A stretch of 64,000 nt of DNA. It comes from Herbiconiux sp. SALV-R1 (GTDB lineage Bacteria > Actinomycetota > Actinomycetes > Actinomycetales > Microbacteriaceae). Every line of letters starts with the position of its first letter. Positions within the stretch are counted from its first letter, which is position 1. A program made the translations under genes and the position numbers. Location of the stretch: contig NZ_CP053344.1 in NCBI RefSeq assembly GCF_013113715.1, positions 744,001 through 808,000 of the forward strand. The letters are read 5' to 3'. The notes beneath the pieces are model-generated. The model made no database searches, was not told the origin of the DNA, and saw only the letters and a list, made by a program, of their open reading frames with translations. Shown piece by piece: positions 10,701 to 18,368 of this stretch.

Positions 10701-11301
10701 CGACGGCGGTGAGGCGACGGGCGAGCTCCTCGGCTTCGAGGGCTCGGCCGAGTCGCAGGGCCGCTGTCGCCTGGGCCGCCGTGAGGCCGTGGGAGGCCGC
10801 CGCCGCACGCTCCCGGAGAGCCTCCGCCGTTGCACCCGCGCCGAGGTCGGCCCCCGGCTCCGCACGCCACAGAGCCAGGGCGCTGCGGGCGAGCGAGTGC
10901 GCGCTCTCGTCGTCGCCGTCGTCGAGGGCCGCGCGGGCACGGTCGAGGGCATCCTCTGCGGCTCCGAGGTCGAGCTCGTCGGGCTCGATGTCGAGTCGAT
11001 AGCCCGAGGGCAGCGAGACGACGATCTCGTCACCCACGGTCGCCCGCAACCGCGACACGAGGGTCTGCAGCGCTGCCTTTGCGCCTGCGGGCGGGTCGTC
11101 GCCCCACACCTCGTCGATCAGCTGCGCCGTCGTGAGCGAGCGGGGCGCGGCGAGCGCGAGCGCCACGACGAGGGTTCGCGCGCGCAGCCCGGCCGGCTCC
11201 ACCCGCTCTCCCGTCCCGGACAGCACAGCGACAGGCCCGAGCACGGCCACGCGGCTGGGCTCCCCGCCCGCCACGGGGGTCGGGTGCCTGGCGTCGCTCA
11301 C
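7759..11301 (-). CDS. SARP/AfsR-type transcriptional regulator with ATPase and TPR region
   Basis: This protein of about 1,180 residues has an N-terminal winged-helix domain (RARTLVVALALAAPRSLT...LIDEVWGDDPP) and a bacterial transcriptional activation domain ending near residue 260 (ALEVFAQYRSAVQETFGTSP). An NB-ARC/AAA-like ATPase follows (P-loop GPGGLGKTR near residue 320; LLVVDNCEHL), then a long helical TPR-like C-terminus. AfsR-like regulators activate secondary metabolism and stress genes. I prefer GTG at 11301; a TTG lies 6 bp upstream. An Ala/Thr/Ser-rich low-complexity insert sits within the ATPase part (about 9,770-9,950). It is convergent to the ABC exporter and divergent from the guanidinium exporter. 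Confidence 0.9.
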   Translation of the reverse strand: MSDARHPTPVAGGEPSRVAVLGPVAVLSGTGERVEPAGLRARTLVVALALAAPRSLTTAQLIDEVWGDDPPAGAKAALQTLVSRLRATVGDEIVVSLPSGYRLDIEPDELDLGAAEDALDRARAALDDGDDESAHSLARSALALWRAEPGADLGAGATAEALRERAAAASHGLTAAQATAALRLGRALEAEELARRLTAVAPFDDSARLLLMQALDALGRPTEALEVFAQYRSAVQETFGTSPSPELQALHLELLARDDVTPGAPRSAVVVAPPPVARASTPTAIVRGVRAAPNALIGRDGDLAALEQLLRRSRITTVLGPGGLGKTRIAHELAARAASAGAFESIVVVELAGVRSGDDVVFALAAALGIREVATSRRIGDQVVRADLRTRILNRLGERRTLLVVDNCEHLIEAAAAWCAELTGELPELTVLTTSRTPLAISSERVYALPPLGRANGVAATNALAPTGRASGAAASSTIAPSASAPSTTAASGPGPAPAAPVHSTPLQADPTQLDDPAVRLFVDRATAARPDALLPLDTVARLCSRLDGLPLAIELAAARIRSLSIDEIERRLSNRFVLLTGGDRSAPERHRTLFAVIEWSWNLLGRDEQRALACLSEFADGFGLEGAAAVLGVDELEALELLDALVAQSLVVMVEGRVGMRYRMLETVREFGQQQLDLEGRRDAVRDALFGWADALALRLLPDTDGARQVETFAVIAVEEDNLIDLLRRAIDSGRAEVVASVFALLGYYWSLRSAHSEVLAFSRPVYEVLRGYAPNDARRELLTLGLVIVVATNVLTDLRFAVRPLSQLRRLVSEHPPVDERLATMAGVLLASGDENLLRGRVEVAMKSSHRPTTLLGAIMGSVWAENEGRRADAVASARAAARLAESLDDTWGGAMAAQMLGALHSQSNEPTDALRWAEQARTGLARLGAADDLRQIEWVIASNQIATGEFDAAREVFERLVVSPGESDGVDIAAIGHSGLAELARAEGRFADAREHYARAVGTFASAPRMRASPWYLIVLSAALVAQTLDALHLAGAHLTPESLAAERLLLARRLRSRTLATLRMGGRVDHPVLGASVIGLAVWVQPFHPDVTLELLTLAESMGARQDSPALHLGPLLDGYQHDAATPATSAAASTASAADPLSAARASAAALPAVDRPARITALLGTPAPWSWGWH

Positions 11302-11402
11302 GCACAAAGCCTAGGCGGAACCGCGTGTGTGCATCCGCCCGTGCACAGCCGCCGGTGAGCAGGCTGGCGTGCGACACTTGTCGCAAGGCCGCGGTGCGGC
11401 CT

Positions 11403-11447
11403 CCGGACGAGGGCGCAGTACCCGGCACGCGACAAGACTGACCACGC
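11403..11447 (+). promoter_or_regulatory. Guanidine-III (ykkC-III) riboswitch
   Basis: The conserved blocks of the class appear in order: CCGGACGAGG (11403-11412), GUACCCGG (11418-11425) and GACAAGAC (11431-11438). A GCGCAGU segment can pair with ACUG downstream to form the H-type pseudoknot. From memory this matches the Thermobifida fusca guanidine-III aptamer closely. It ends about 15 nt before the ATG of an SMR exporter, and the ribosome binding site (gggag, near 11449) lies just after it. Ligand binding probably frees or blocks translation initiation. Confidence 0.9.
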
Positions 11448-11462
11448 AGGGAGTGGACTGTC

Positions 11463-11777
11463 ATGTCATGGATCGTGCTCATCGCATCCGGCGTTCTCGA
11501 AGCCGTGTGGGCGACCGCGCTCGGCAAGTCGCAGGGCTTCACGAAGCTCTGGCCGACGGTGATCTTCGGGGTGGGCCTCATCGCGTCGATGGGTGGGCTC
11601 GCCTACGCGCTCCGCACCATCCCAGTCGGCACCGGGTACGCGGTGTGGGTCGGCATCGGCGCCTCACTCACCGTCATCTATGGCATGACCTTCGGCGGCG
11701 AGGGCTTCTCGCTCGTGCGCGCCCTCCTCGTGCTCGGCATCGTCGCCTGCGTGATCGGCCTGAAGCTCACCCACTGA
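11463..11777 (+). CDS. gdx: SMR-family guanidinium exporter Gdx (SugE type)
   Basis: This 104-residue protein has four transmembrane helices. Seen: Glu13 in helix 1 (GVLEAVWATALGKSQGFTK), the proton/guanidinium-coupling residue of SMR proteins, and the Trp and Lys/Ser pattern of the SugE/Gdx branch rather than the EmrE branch. Gdx proteins export guanidinium in exchange for protons and act as antiparallel homodimers. A single gene is present, which fits a homodimer. The guanidine-III riboswitch directly upstream supports the substrate independently. The stop codon lies at the head of a 62-bp tandem repeat array. Confidence 0.93.
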   Translation: MSWIVLIASGVLEAVWATALGKSQGFTKLWPTVIFGVGLIASMGGLAYALRTIPVGTGYAVWVGIGASLTVIYGMTFGGEGFSLVRALLVLGIVACVIGLKLTH

Positions 11778-11792
11778 TCCACCGGATGCGCG

Positions 11793-12065
11793 CTGAGCCG
11801 CCGGATGCGCGCATCAGTCGTCATGCTGCGTGGCAGTCGGGCGGAGGAACGGCACTGACCCGCCGGATGCGCGCACCGGCAGTCATGCACCGTGGCAGTC
11901 GGGCGGAGGAACGGCGCTGAGCCGCCGGATGCGCGAAGCGGCAGTCATGCACCGTGGCGGGCGGTCGAAGTAACGGCACTGACCCGCCGGATGCGCGCAC
12001 GTGAGGTCATGCACGGTGGCAGCCGGTCGGAGGAACGGCACTGAGCCGCTGCAGCCGCGCACCGG
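11793..12065. repeat. 62-bp tandem repeat array (4 full copies plus partials)
   Basis: Four consecutive units of exactly 62 bp (11793-11854, 11855-11916, 11917-11978, 11979-12040) share ctga[g/c]ccgccggatgcgcg at the head and ggaggaacgg near the tail. A partial fifth unit follows, and a partial copy at about 11772 includes the gdx stop codon. Divergence between units is modest. The units are contiguous, with no unique spacers. The 328-bp gap between gdx and the convergent yeiH gene holds nothing else that I can see. Confidence 0.92.
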
Positions 12066-12105
12066 CCACGTACGCCGGCCCGCCCGCCCGTTCCCCGCCG
12101 CGCGC

Positions 12106-13167
12106 CTACGCGAGCAGATACACCGCGCCCAGCGAGAGCACCGCGATCAGCGCCCACGACGCCAGCCCCACGATGAGCGCCCTCCAGCCCGTGCGGGCCA
12201 GCGCCCGGAAGCGGATGTTCGACCCGAGCGCGAACAGCGCCATCGAGAACAGGATGGTCTGCGCGACGTCGGCGATCTCGAGCACGGCGCCAGACGCGCC
12301 GGAGTCGAGGAGGGGCACTACGAAGGTGCGGGCGAGCATCGCGACGATGAAGCCCACGATGAACAGCGGCACGATCGGCGGCCGCTTCGTCGTGGGCCGC
12401 TCGACGGAGTCGGGGTGCCCCGCGCCGAGTGCCGCGAGACGCGCGTCTCGCCGCCGCTCCACGAGCCCGACCACCGCGACCATCGGCGCGAGCGTCAGCA
12501 CCCGGGTGAGCTTCACCACGACGGCGGCGGCGAGCGCAGCGGGCCCGGCGATCTGCGCCGTGGCGACGACCTGGCCGACGTCGTGCACGCTGAGCCCGAC
12601 CCACAGCCCGAAGTCTTCGGCCGAGAGGCCGAGCGGGATGCGCAGCACCGGCAGCACGAAGATCGCCAGCGTGCCGCAGAGGGTGACGAGCGCGATGGGC
12701 GTCGCCGTGTCTTCGTCTTTGCTGCGGGTGACCGCGCTCATGGCTCCGACCGCCGAGGCGCCGCAGATGGAGAAACCCGCCGCGACGAGGATGGGCTGCG
12801 TGCCCGGAAGCCGGAGCAGCCTTCCGAGCCACAGCGTCGCGACGAAGGTGAGGGTGACGACGAGCACGATGACGACGATCGTCTCCCAGCCGAGACCGGC
12901 GATGTCGACGAGGCTGAGCTTCAACCCGAGCAGCACGATGCCGATGCGCAGCAGTCGCCTCGCCGCCACACCGATGCCCGGCTTCAGCACTCCGTCGAGG
13001 ATGCGCTGCACGGCCGGGATCTGCCCGGCCACCATGCCGAGACCCACCGCCGCCGTGAGCTGCGGCACCACGGGGAACACAAGGTGCAATGCGAACGCGA
13101 GAGCCGCCGCCGCGCCGGCCACGGCCAGCCCCGGAAGGGCCGACCGGGCGGCGAGCCCGCGGCTCAT
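12106..13167 (-). CDS. YeiH / UPF0324 family membrane transporter (putative sulfate exporter)
   Basis: This 353-residue, highly hydrophobic protein has about ten membrane segments and the family motifs LLRIGIVLLGLKLSL, FSICGASAVGAM and GLSVHDVGQVVATA. The family is annotated as putative sulfate exporters on thin evidence; the substrate is unknown. ATG at 13167 overlaps the stop of the protein mannosyltransferase gene by 4 bp, so the two are co-transcribed and probably translationally coupled. Downstream lies the 62-bp repeat array. Confidence 0.9.
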   Translation of the reverse strand: MSRGLAARSALPGLAVAGAAAALAFALHLVFPVVPQLTAAVGLGMVAGQIPAVQRILDGVLKPGIGVAARRLLRIGIVLLGLKLSLVDIAGLGWETIVVIVLVVTLTFVATLWLGRLLRLPGTQPILVAAGFSICGASAVGAMSAVTRSKDEDTATPIALVTLCGTLAIFVLPVLRIPLGLSAEDFGLWVGLSVHDVGQVVATAQIAGPAALAAAVVVKLTRVLTLAPMVAVVGLVERRRDARLAALGAGHPDSVERPTTKRPPIVPLFIVGFIVAMLARTFVVPLLDSGASGAVLEIADVAQTILFSMALFALGSNIRFRALARTGWRALIVGLASWALIAVLSLGAVYLLA

Positions 13168-14789
13168 CGCCACGTGGGCAGCCAGTAGTGCAGGCTGAGG
13201 AACCAGGACGGCACGGGCATCGCCGTCCACACCGGCAGGAACCATGCCGACACGAGCACGCAGAGGGCGAGAAACCCGCCGACCACGAGCAGAGCCCTCG
13301 TGCGCTGGGGTCTCGGATCGCCCCGCGAGCCGAGCGCGAGCCCGATGACGAAGGTGAGCCCGAGGATCATGTAGGGCTCGAACGCGATCGTGTAGAACTG
13401 GAATACCGTGCGGTTGAGGTACATCAGCCACGGCAGGTAGCCGGCGACCATCCCCATGAGGATGAGCCCCACCTGCCATTCGCGCTTCACGACGAGGCGG
13501 TACACGAGGTAGAACAGCGCGGCGGTGGCGCACCACCAGATGACGGGGTTCGCGATCGAGGTGATGTTCTCGTAGCAGGTCTGCCCGCCGCAGACGCTGT
13601 CGTCGACCTGGTTCACGTACATCTGCGTCGGCCGTACGAGGAACAGCCAGCTCAGCGGGTTCGCCTGGTAGGGGTGGGGCGAGTGCTCGTTGACGTGGTA
13701 GTTGTACACCGCCACCTCGAGATGCCAGAAGTTCTGCACCGCGAGCGGCACCCACGAGAGCGCCCCCGTCCACTCCCCGTTGTTGCTCTGCGCCCAGGTG
13801 CGGTACATGCCGCCCGAGGTGGCGAACCAGCCGGCCCAGGTGACGAGGTAGCTCACGGCGGCGAGCGGCACGAGCAGCAGGAACGTGACCGGGCCCTGCT
13901 TCAGCACGGCCGAGCTGAACCAGAACGGGATGCCGAGCCGGCGCCGGGCCAGCGCGTCGACGACGATGAGGTACACGCCGAAGGCGGCCAGGAAGTAGAA
14001 GCCCGACCATTTCACCGAGGAGGCGAGCCCGAAGGCCACCGCCGCGGCCAGCACCCACGGCCGATTCCACAGCACCGGACCCCACTCCGGCACCGACCCG
14101 GAGCTCTGCTCACGAGCCGCCACGGCGGCTGCCAATCGGGTCGCATGCCACTGCCGGTCGAGCAGCACCGCTCCAAAGCCGAGCAGCAGGAACAGCGCCG
14201 AGATGCCGTCGAGGATGCCCACCCGGCTCATCACGATGGCATGCCCGTCGATGGCGAGCAGGAACCCGGCGATCGTGCCGAGCAGCGTCGACTTCAGCAG
14301 CATCGTGCCGATCACAGCTGTGAGGAGCACGAGCAGGATGCCGCACACCGCGACCGAGAACCGCCAGCCGAACGAGTTGTCGGGGCCGAACAGCGCCATG
14401 CCGGCGCCGATGATCCATTTGCCGAGCGGCGGATGCACCGCGAACGAAGCGTCGGTCTTGAACAGGTCGGCGCCGCCCGCGGCGAACTGCGCATCGACGT
14501 CGGCGGGCCAGCTGGCCTCGTAGCCGAGGTTCCAGGTGCTCCAGCCGTCTTTGACGTAGAACGTCTCGTCGAACACCAGCGAGTGCGGGTGCCCGAGGTT
14601 CACCAGCCGCAGCACGGCGGCGAGCAGCGTCACCGCGATGGGCCCGCCCCAGCGCCAGAGCCGCTCGCGGGCGGGCGTCGCCATGAGCCGCAGCCACCAG
14701 TCGTCGAGCCGCGACCCGGTGGGCCCGGCGTAGCCGGCCGGCCCGGACGGGGGCGACGGCTCTGCGTCGGTCGCCACCTCTGTGCTCAC
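13164..14789 (-). CDS. pmt: Dolichyl-phosphate-mannose--protein mannosyltransferase (Pmt)
   Basis: This 541-residue GT39/GT-C membrane enzyme has a DE dyad in the first extracytoplasmic loop (HPHSLVFDETFYVKD), then HPPLGKW and about eleven predicted membrane helices. Actinobacterial Pmt transfers mannose from polyprenyl-phosphate-mannose to Ser/Thr of exported proteins. The start is GTG at 14789 (VSTEVATD). It is divergent from rsmI, an arrangement common in actinobacteria. The overlapping yeiH gene downstream is unusual and suggests shared expression. Confidence 0.94.
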   Translation of the reverse strand: MSTEVATDAEPSPPSGPAGYAGPTGSRLDDWWLRLMATPARERLWRWGGPIAVTLLAAVLRLVNLGHPHSLVFDETFYVKDGWSTWNLGYEASWPADVDAQFAAGGADLFKTDASFAVHPPLGKWIIGAGMALFGPDNSFGWRFSVAVCGILLVLLTAVIGTMLLKSTLLGTIAGFLLAIDGHAIVMSRVGILDGISALFLLLGFGAVLLDRQWHATRLAAAVAAREQSSGSVPEWGPVLWNRPWVLAAAVAFGLASSVKWSGFYFLAAFGVYLIVVDALARRRLGIPFWFSSAVLKQGPVTFLLLVPLAAVSYLVTWAGWFATSGGMYRTWAQSNNGEWTGALSWVPLAVQNFWHLEVAVYNYHVNEHSPHPYQANPLSWLFLVRPTQMYVNQVDDSVCGGQTCYENITSIANPVIWWCATAALFYLVYRLVVKREWQVGLILMGMVAGYLPWLMYLNRTVFQFYTIAFEPYMILGLTFVIGLALGSRGDPRPQRTRALLVVGGFLALCVLVSAWFLPVWTAMPVPSWFLSLHYWLPTWR

Positions 14790-14874
14790 CCGGCCATGCT
14801 AACGGGCTGAGGGTGTGCACATCCGTCACCGGAGCATCCTGTGGATGGTCTCGGCCGAATGGGAGACTGTGGAG

Positions 14875-15696
14875 ATGTTGGTTCTCGCGGCGACGCCCAT
14901 CGGCAACCTCAAAGACGCCTCCCAGCGGCTCGTCGAACTGCTCGAGTCGGCGGAGGTCGTGGCCGCCGAAGACACCCGGGTCACCGCCAAGCTGCTGCGC
15001 GCTCTCGGCATCGAGAACCGGCCGCGCCTCATTCCGGTGCACGAGCACAACGAGCGGGAGAAGGCGGCGTCGCTCGTCGAGCTGGCGCGCGACGGCGACC
15101 TCGTGCTGGTGAGCGACGCCGGCATGCCCGCTGTCTCCGACCCCGGATACCAGCTCGTCGTCGCCGCGATCGACGCCGGTGTCGACGTCACCGTCGTGCC
15201 CGGGCCGTCGGCCGTCGTCACGGCGCTGGCGCTCTCGGGCCTGCCGACCGACCGCTTCACCTTCGAGGGCTTCCTGCCGCGGAGGCAGGGTGAGCGGCTC
15301 GCGACGTTCCGCGAGCTCGCCCGCGAGCGGCGCACGATGGTGTTCTTCGAGTCGCCCAACCGCATCGCCGACGCGCTCACCGACCTCGCCACCGCGCTCG
15401 GGGCCGACCGCCGCGTCGCGGTGGTGCGGGAGCTCACGAAACTGTATGAAGAGGTGCGGCGGGGCACCGCATCCGAGGTCGCCGCGTGGGCTGCGGGCGG
15501 GGTGAAGGGCGAGATCTGCCTGGTGGTGGCGGGAGCCGCGGCGCTCGAGATCGACCTCGCCACGGGCGTCGAGCAGGTGCTCGAGCTGGTCGCCGACGGC
15601 CAGCGGCTGAAGGATGCGGCGGCCGCCATCGCCGACGCGACCGGCCTCGGGCGCCGCGACCTCTACGAGGGGGCGCTCGCGGCCCGTCGGGCCTGA
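14875..15696 (+). CDS. rsmI: 16S rRNA (cytidine-1402-2'-O)-methyltransferase RsmI
   Basis: This 273-residue SAM-dependent methyltransferase of the tetrapyrrole-methylase fold shows MLVLAATPIGNLKDAS at the start, VAAEDTRVTAKLL, SDAGMPAVSDPG and VPGPSAVVTALALSGLP. It 2'-O-methylates C1402 of 16S rRNA in the decoding centre. ATG at 14875 puts the family N-terminus directly after the start. It is divergent from pmt, with about 85 bp for both promoters. Confidence 0.95.
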   Translation: MLVLAATPIGNLKDASQRLVELLESAEVVAAEDTRVTAKLLRALGIENRPRLIPVHEHNEREKAASLVELARDGDLVLVSDAGMPAVSDPGYQLVVAAIDAGVDVTVVPGPSAVVTALALSGLPTDRFTFEGFLPRRQGERLATFRELARERRTMVFFESPNRIADALTDLATALGADRRVAVVRELTKLYEEVRRGTASEVAAWAAGGVKGEICLVVAGAAALEIDLATGVEQVLELVADGQRLKDAAAAIADATGLGRRDLYEGALAARRA

Positions 15697-15797
15697 GGCA
15701 CGGCGATCCGGCACCCACCTGGGAGCCCCGTCCACGAAGGCATAGTCCGCGCCCGACGGTGGTTGGGTGGAAGAGGTAACGGATGCGGGAGGTCGCG

Positions 15798-16745
15798 ATG
15801 ACGAAGGCAGTGCGGTTCGACGAGTACGGCGGCAGCGAGGTGCTGAAGGTCGTGGAGGTCGAACGGCCCGAGCCCGGGCCGGGCGAGGTGCGCGTGTCGG
15901 TGGTCGCGTCGTCGGTGAACCCGGGGGAGGCGAAGATCCGGTCGGGGGAATTGCACGAGCTGTTCCCCGCGACCTTCCCCTCTGGCGAGGGCAGCGACCT
16001 GGCCGGGCGGGTGGAGCGGCTCGGCGACGGGGTGACGGGGGTGAGCCTCGGCGACGAGGTGATCGGCTTCAGCGACACCCGGTCGGCGCACGCCACCGAT
16101 GTGGTGGTGCCGGTGGAGAACATCGTGCCGAAGCCCGACTCCGTCACCTGGGAGGAGGCGGCGACGCTCTACGTCGCAGGCACGACCGCTGTCGCCGCCG
16201 TGCGCGCGGTGGGCGTCGAGCCGGGTGACGTCGTCGTGGTGGCGGGTGCGACCGGCGGGGTCGGCGTGTTCGCCGTGCAGCTCGCCAAGCACGCCGGGGC
16301 CACCGTGATCGGCACCGCGCGTGCCGACGACGCCGACGTGCTGCGGTCGTGGGGCATCGTGCCGGTGGAGTACGGCGACGGGGTGGCCGAGCGCATCCGT
16401 GACGCCGTCGCCGCGCTGCCCGCCGGCGGTGAGGCGGGAGGCGTCGACGCGTTCATCGACACGGTCGGTGCGGGGAACGTCGAGCTAGCGCTCGAGCTCG
16501 GGGTGGCGCCTGAGCGCATCGACACCATCGCCGACCCGGGCGCCGCGAAGACGCACGGCGTGAAGATCGATGGCAATGCGGCGGGCGGTCGTGCGCGCAC
16601 GCTCGCCGAGCTGGCCGCGCTCATCGTCGAGGGCGCGCTCACGGTGCCCGTCGACACGATCTACCCGCTCGAGCGGGTGGCGGAGGCCTACGACCACCTC
16701 GCGGAGCGGCACGTGGTGGGCAAGGTCGTGCTGCGCATGGAGTGA
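15798..16745 (+). CDS. NADP-dependent quinone oxidoreductase-like protein (MDR family)
   Basis: This 315-residue medium-chain reductase lacks the structural zinc cysteines. The N-terminal GroES-like domain contains EVRVSVVASSVNPGEAKIRSG; the Rossmann part carries VVVAGATGGVGVFAVQLAKHAGATVIGTA, an NADP-binding glycine motif. The second ATG at 15798 is chosen because gggagg precedes it; another lies 15 bp upstream. It probably reduces quinones or activated alkenes; the substrate is unknown. It stands alone between rsmI and metG. Confidence 0.88.
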   Translation: MTKAVRFDEYGGSEVLKVVEVERPEPGPGEVRVSVVASSVNPGEAKIRSGELHELFPATFPSGEGSDLAGRVERLGDGVTGVSLGDEVIGFSDTRSAHATDVVVPVENIVPKPDSVTWEEAATLYVAGTTAVAAVRAVGVEPGDVVVVAGATGGVGVFAVQLAKHAGATVIGTARADDADVLRSWGIVPVEYGDGVAERIRDAVAALPAGGEAGGVDAFIDTVGAGNVELALELGVAPERIDTIADPGAAKTHGVKIDGNAAGGRARTLAELAALIVEGALTVPVDTIYPLERVAEAYDHLAERHVVGKVVLRME

Positions 16746-16796
16746 CAGCCGTCACACAAGCGGGGCCCGGCCGACCCGACCTTTAGGATGGTGTGC

Positions 16797-18368
16797 ATGT
16801 CCGACGGCTCCTCCTTCTACGTCACCACGCCGATCTTCTACGTGAACGACGTGCCCCACATCGGGCACGCCTACACCGAGGTCGCCGCCGACGTGCTGGC
16901 GCGCTGGCACCGCCAGGCCGGCGACGACACCTGGTTCCTCACCGGCACCGACGAGCACGGGCAGAAGATCCTCCGCACCGCGACCGCGAACGGCGTCACC
17001 CCGAAGGAGTGGGCCGACAAGCTCGTGGCCGAGGCCTGGGAGCCGCTTCTTCAGACCATCGACATCTCGAACGACGACTTCATCCGCACCACCGAGCCGC
17101 GGCACGAGAAGAACGTGCAGCTGTTCCTGCAGCGCCTCCACGACGCGGGCCACATCTACACGGGTGAGTACGAGGGCTACTACTGCGTGGGTTGCGAGGA
17201 GTACAAGCAGCCTTCCGACTTGGTCGACGGCACCGGGCAGTACGAGGGAGTGCTGGTCTGCGCCATCCACTCGAAGCCGGTGGAGCTGCTCAAGGAGCGC
17301 AACTACTTCTTCCGCATGAGCGCCTTCCAGGAGCAGCTGCTCGAGCTCTACAAGACGCGCCCCGACTTCGTGCAGCCCGAGAGCGTGCGCAACGAGATCG
17401 TCTCCTTCGTCAGCCGCGGCCTCACCGACCTCTCCATCTCGCGCCAGACCTTCGACTGGGGCATCAAGGTGCCGTGGGACGACTCGCACGTCGTCTACGT
17501 CTGGTTCGACGCCCTCCTCAACTACGCCACGGCGGCGGGCTACGGCTACGACGAGGAGAAGTTCGCGCGCCTCTGGCCCGCCACCCACATCGTGGGCAAA
17601 GACATCGCCCGCTTCCACGCGGTCATCTGGCCGGCCATGCTGCTGGCCGCGGGGCTCGAGGTGCCGAAGCAGGTCTACGGGCACGGCTGGCTCCTGGTCG
17701 GCGGCGAGAAGATGTCGAAGTCGAAGCTCACGGGCATCGCCCCCGAGCAGATCACCGACACCTTCGGCTCCGACGCGTTCCGCTACTACTTCCTGCGCGC
17801 CATCAACTTCGGCCAAGACGGTTCCTTCTCCTGGGAAGACCTCGCCGCCCGCTACCAGGCCGAGCTCGCCAACGGCTTCGGCAACCTCGCGTCGCGCGTG
17901 GTGGCCATGGTCACCCGCTACTTCGACGGGGTCGTGCCCGCCGCGGTCGAGGGGGCGGTGACGGATGCGGAACGCAGCATCCGAGACACCGAACGCCGCG
18001 TTACGGCAGCCGCCGACGAGGCAATCGAGCGCCTCGCCGTGCACGAGGCGATCGCGCGCGTGTGGGAGCTCGTCGACGAGTTGAACGGGTACATCACGGC
18101 GCAGGAGCCGTGGGCACTCGCGAAAGATCCGGCGAACGCCGACCGGCTCGCCACGGTGCTGCACACGGCCGTGCGCGGTCTCGGCACCCTCGCCGTGCTG
18201 CTGTCGCCGGTCGTGCCGGAGGCTGCTTCGAAGCTGTGGACCGCTCTGTCGGGGTCGGGCACTGTGCAGGAGCAGCGCATCCGTGCCGCCTTCGACTGGA
18301 CGGGAGGGCCTCGCGTTCAGCCCCTCGAAGCGCTCTTCCCGCGCATCGAGGTCGAGGCCACGGCGTGA
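16797..18368 (+). CDS. metG: Methionine--tRNA ligase
   Basis: This 523-residue class I synthetase has HIGH at residues 21-24 and KMSKS at 305-309, followed by an anticodon-binding helical domain. The zinc knuckle keeps CVGC and one later cysteine (CAIHSKP), so it belongs to the short MetRS form with a reduced metal site. There is no C-terminal tRNA-binding (EMAP-like) domain. Its last base pairs overlap tatD (GTGA), starting the metG-tatD-rsmA operon known from other actinobacteria. Confidence 0.97.
   Translation: MSDGSSFYVTTPIFYVNDVPHIGHAYTEVAADVLARWHRQAGDDTWFLTGTDEHGQKILRTATANGVTPKEWADKLVAEAWEPLLQTIDISNDDFIRTTEPRHEKNVQLFLQRLHDAGHIYTGEYEGYYCVGCEEYKQPSDLVDGTGQYEGVLVCAIHSKPVELLKERNYFFRMSAFQEQLLELYKTRPDFVQPESVRNEIVSFVSRGLTDLSISRQTFDWGIKVPWDDSHVVYVWFDALLNYATAAGYGYDEEKFARLWPATHIVGKDIARFHAVIWPAMLLAAGLEVPKQVYGHGWLLVGGEKMSKSKLTGIAPEQITDTFGSDAFRYYFLRAINFGQDGSFSWEDLAARYQAELANGFGNLASRVVAMVTRYFDGVVPAAVEGAVTDAERSIRDTERRVTAAADEAIERLAVHEAIARVWELVDELNGYITAQEPWALAKDPANADRLATVLHTAVRGLGTLAVLLSPVVPEAASKLWTALSGSGTVQEQRIRAAFDWTGGPRVQPLEALFPRIEVEATA

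Noticed and set aside
11793-12065. CRISPR array
   Set aside because: The 62-bp units follow each other without unique spacers, and no cas gene is nearby.
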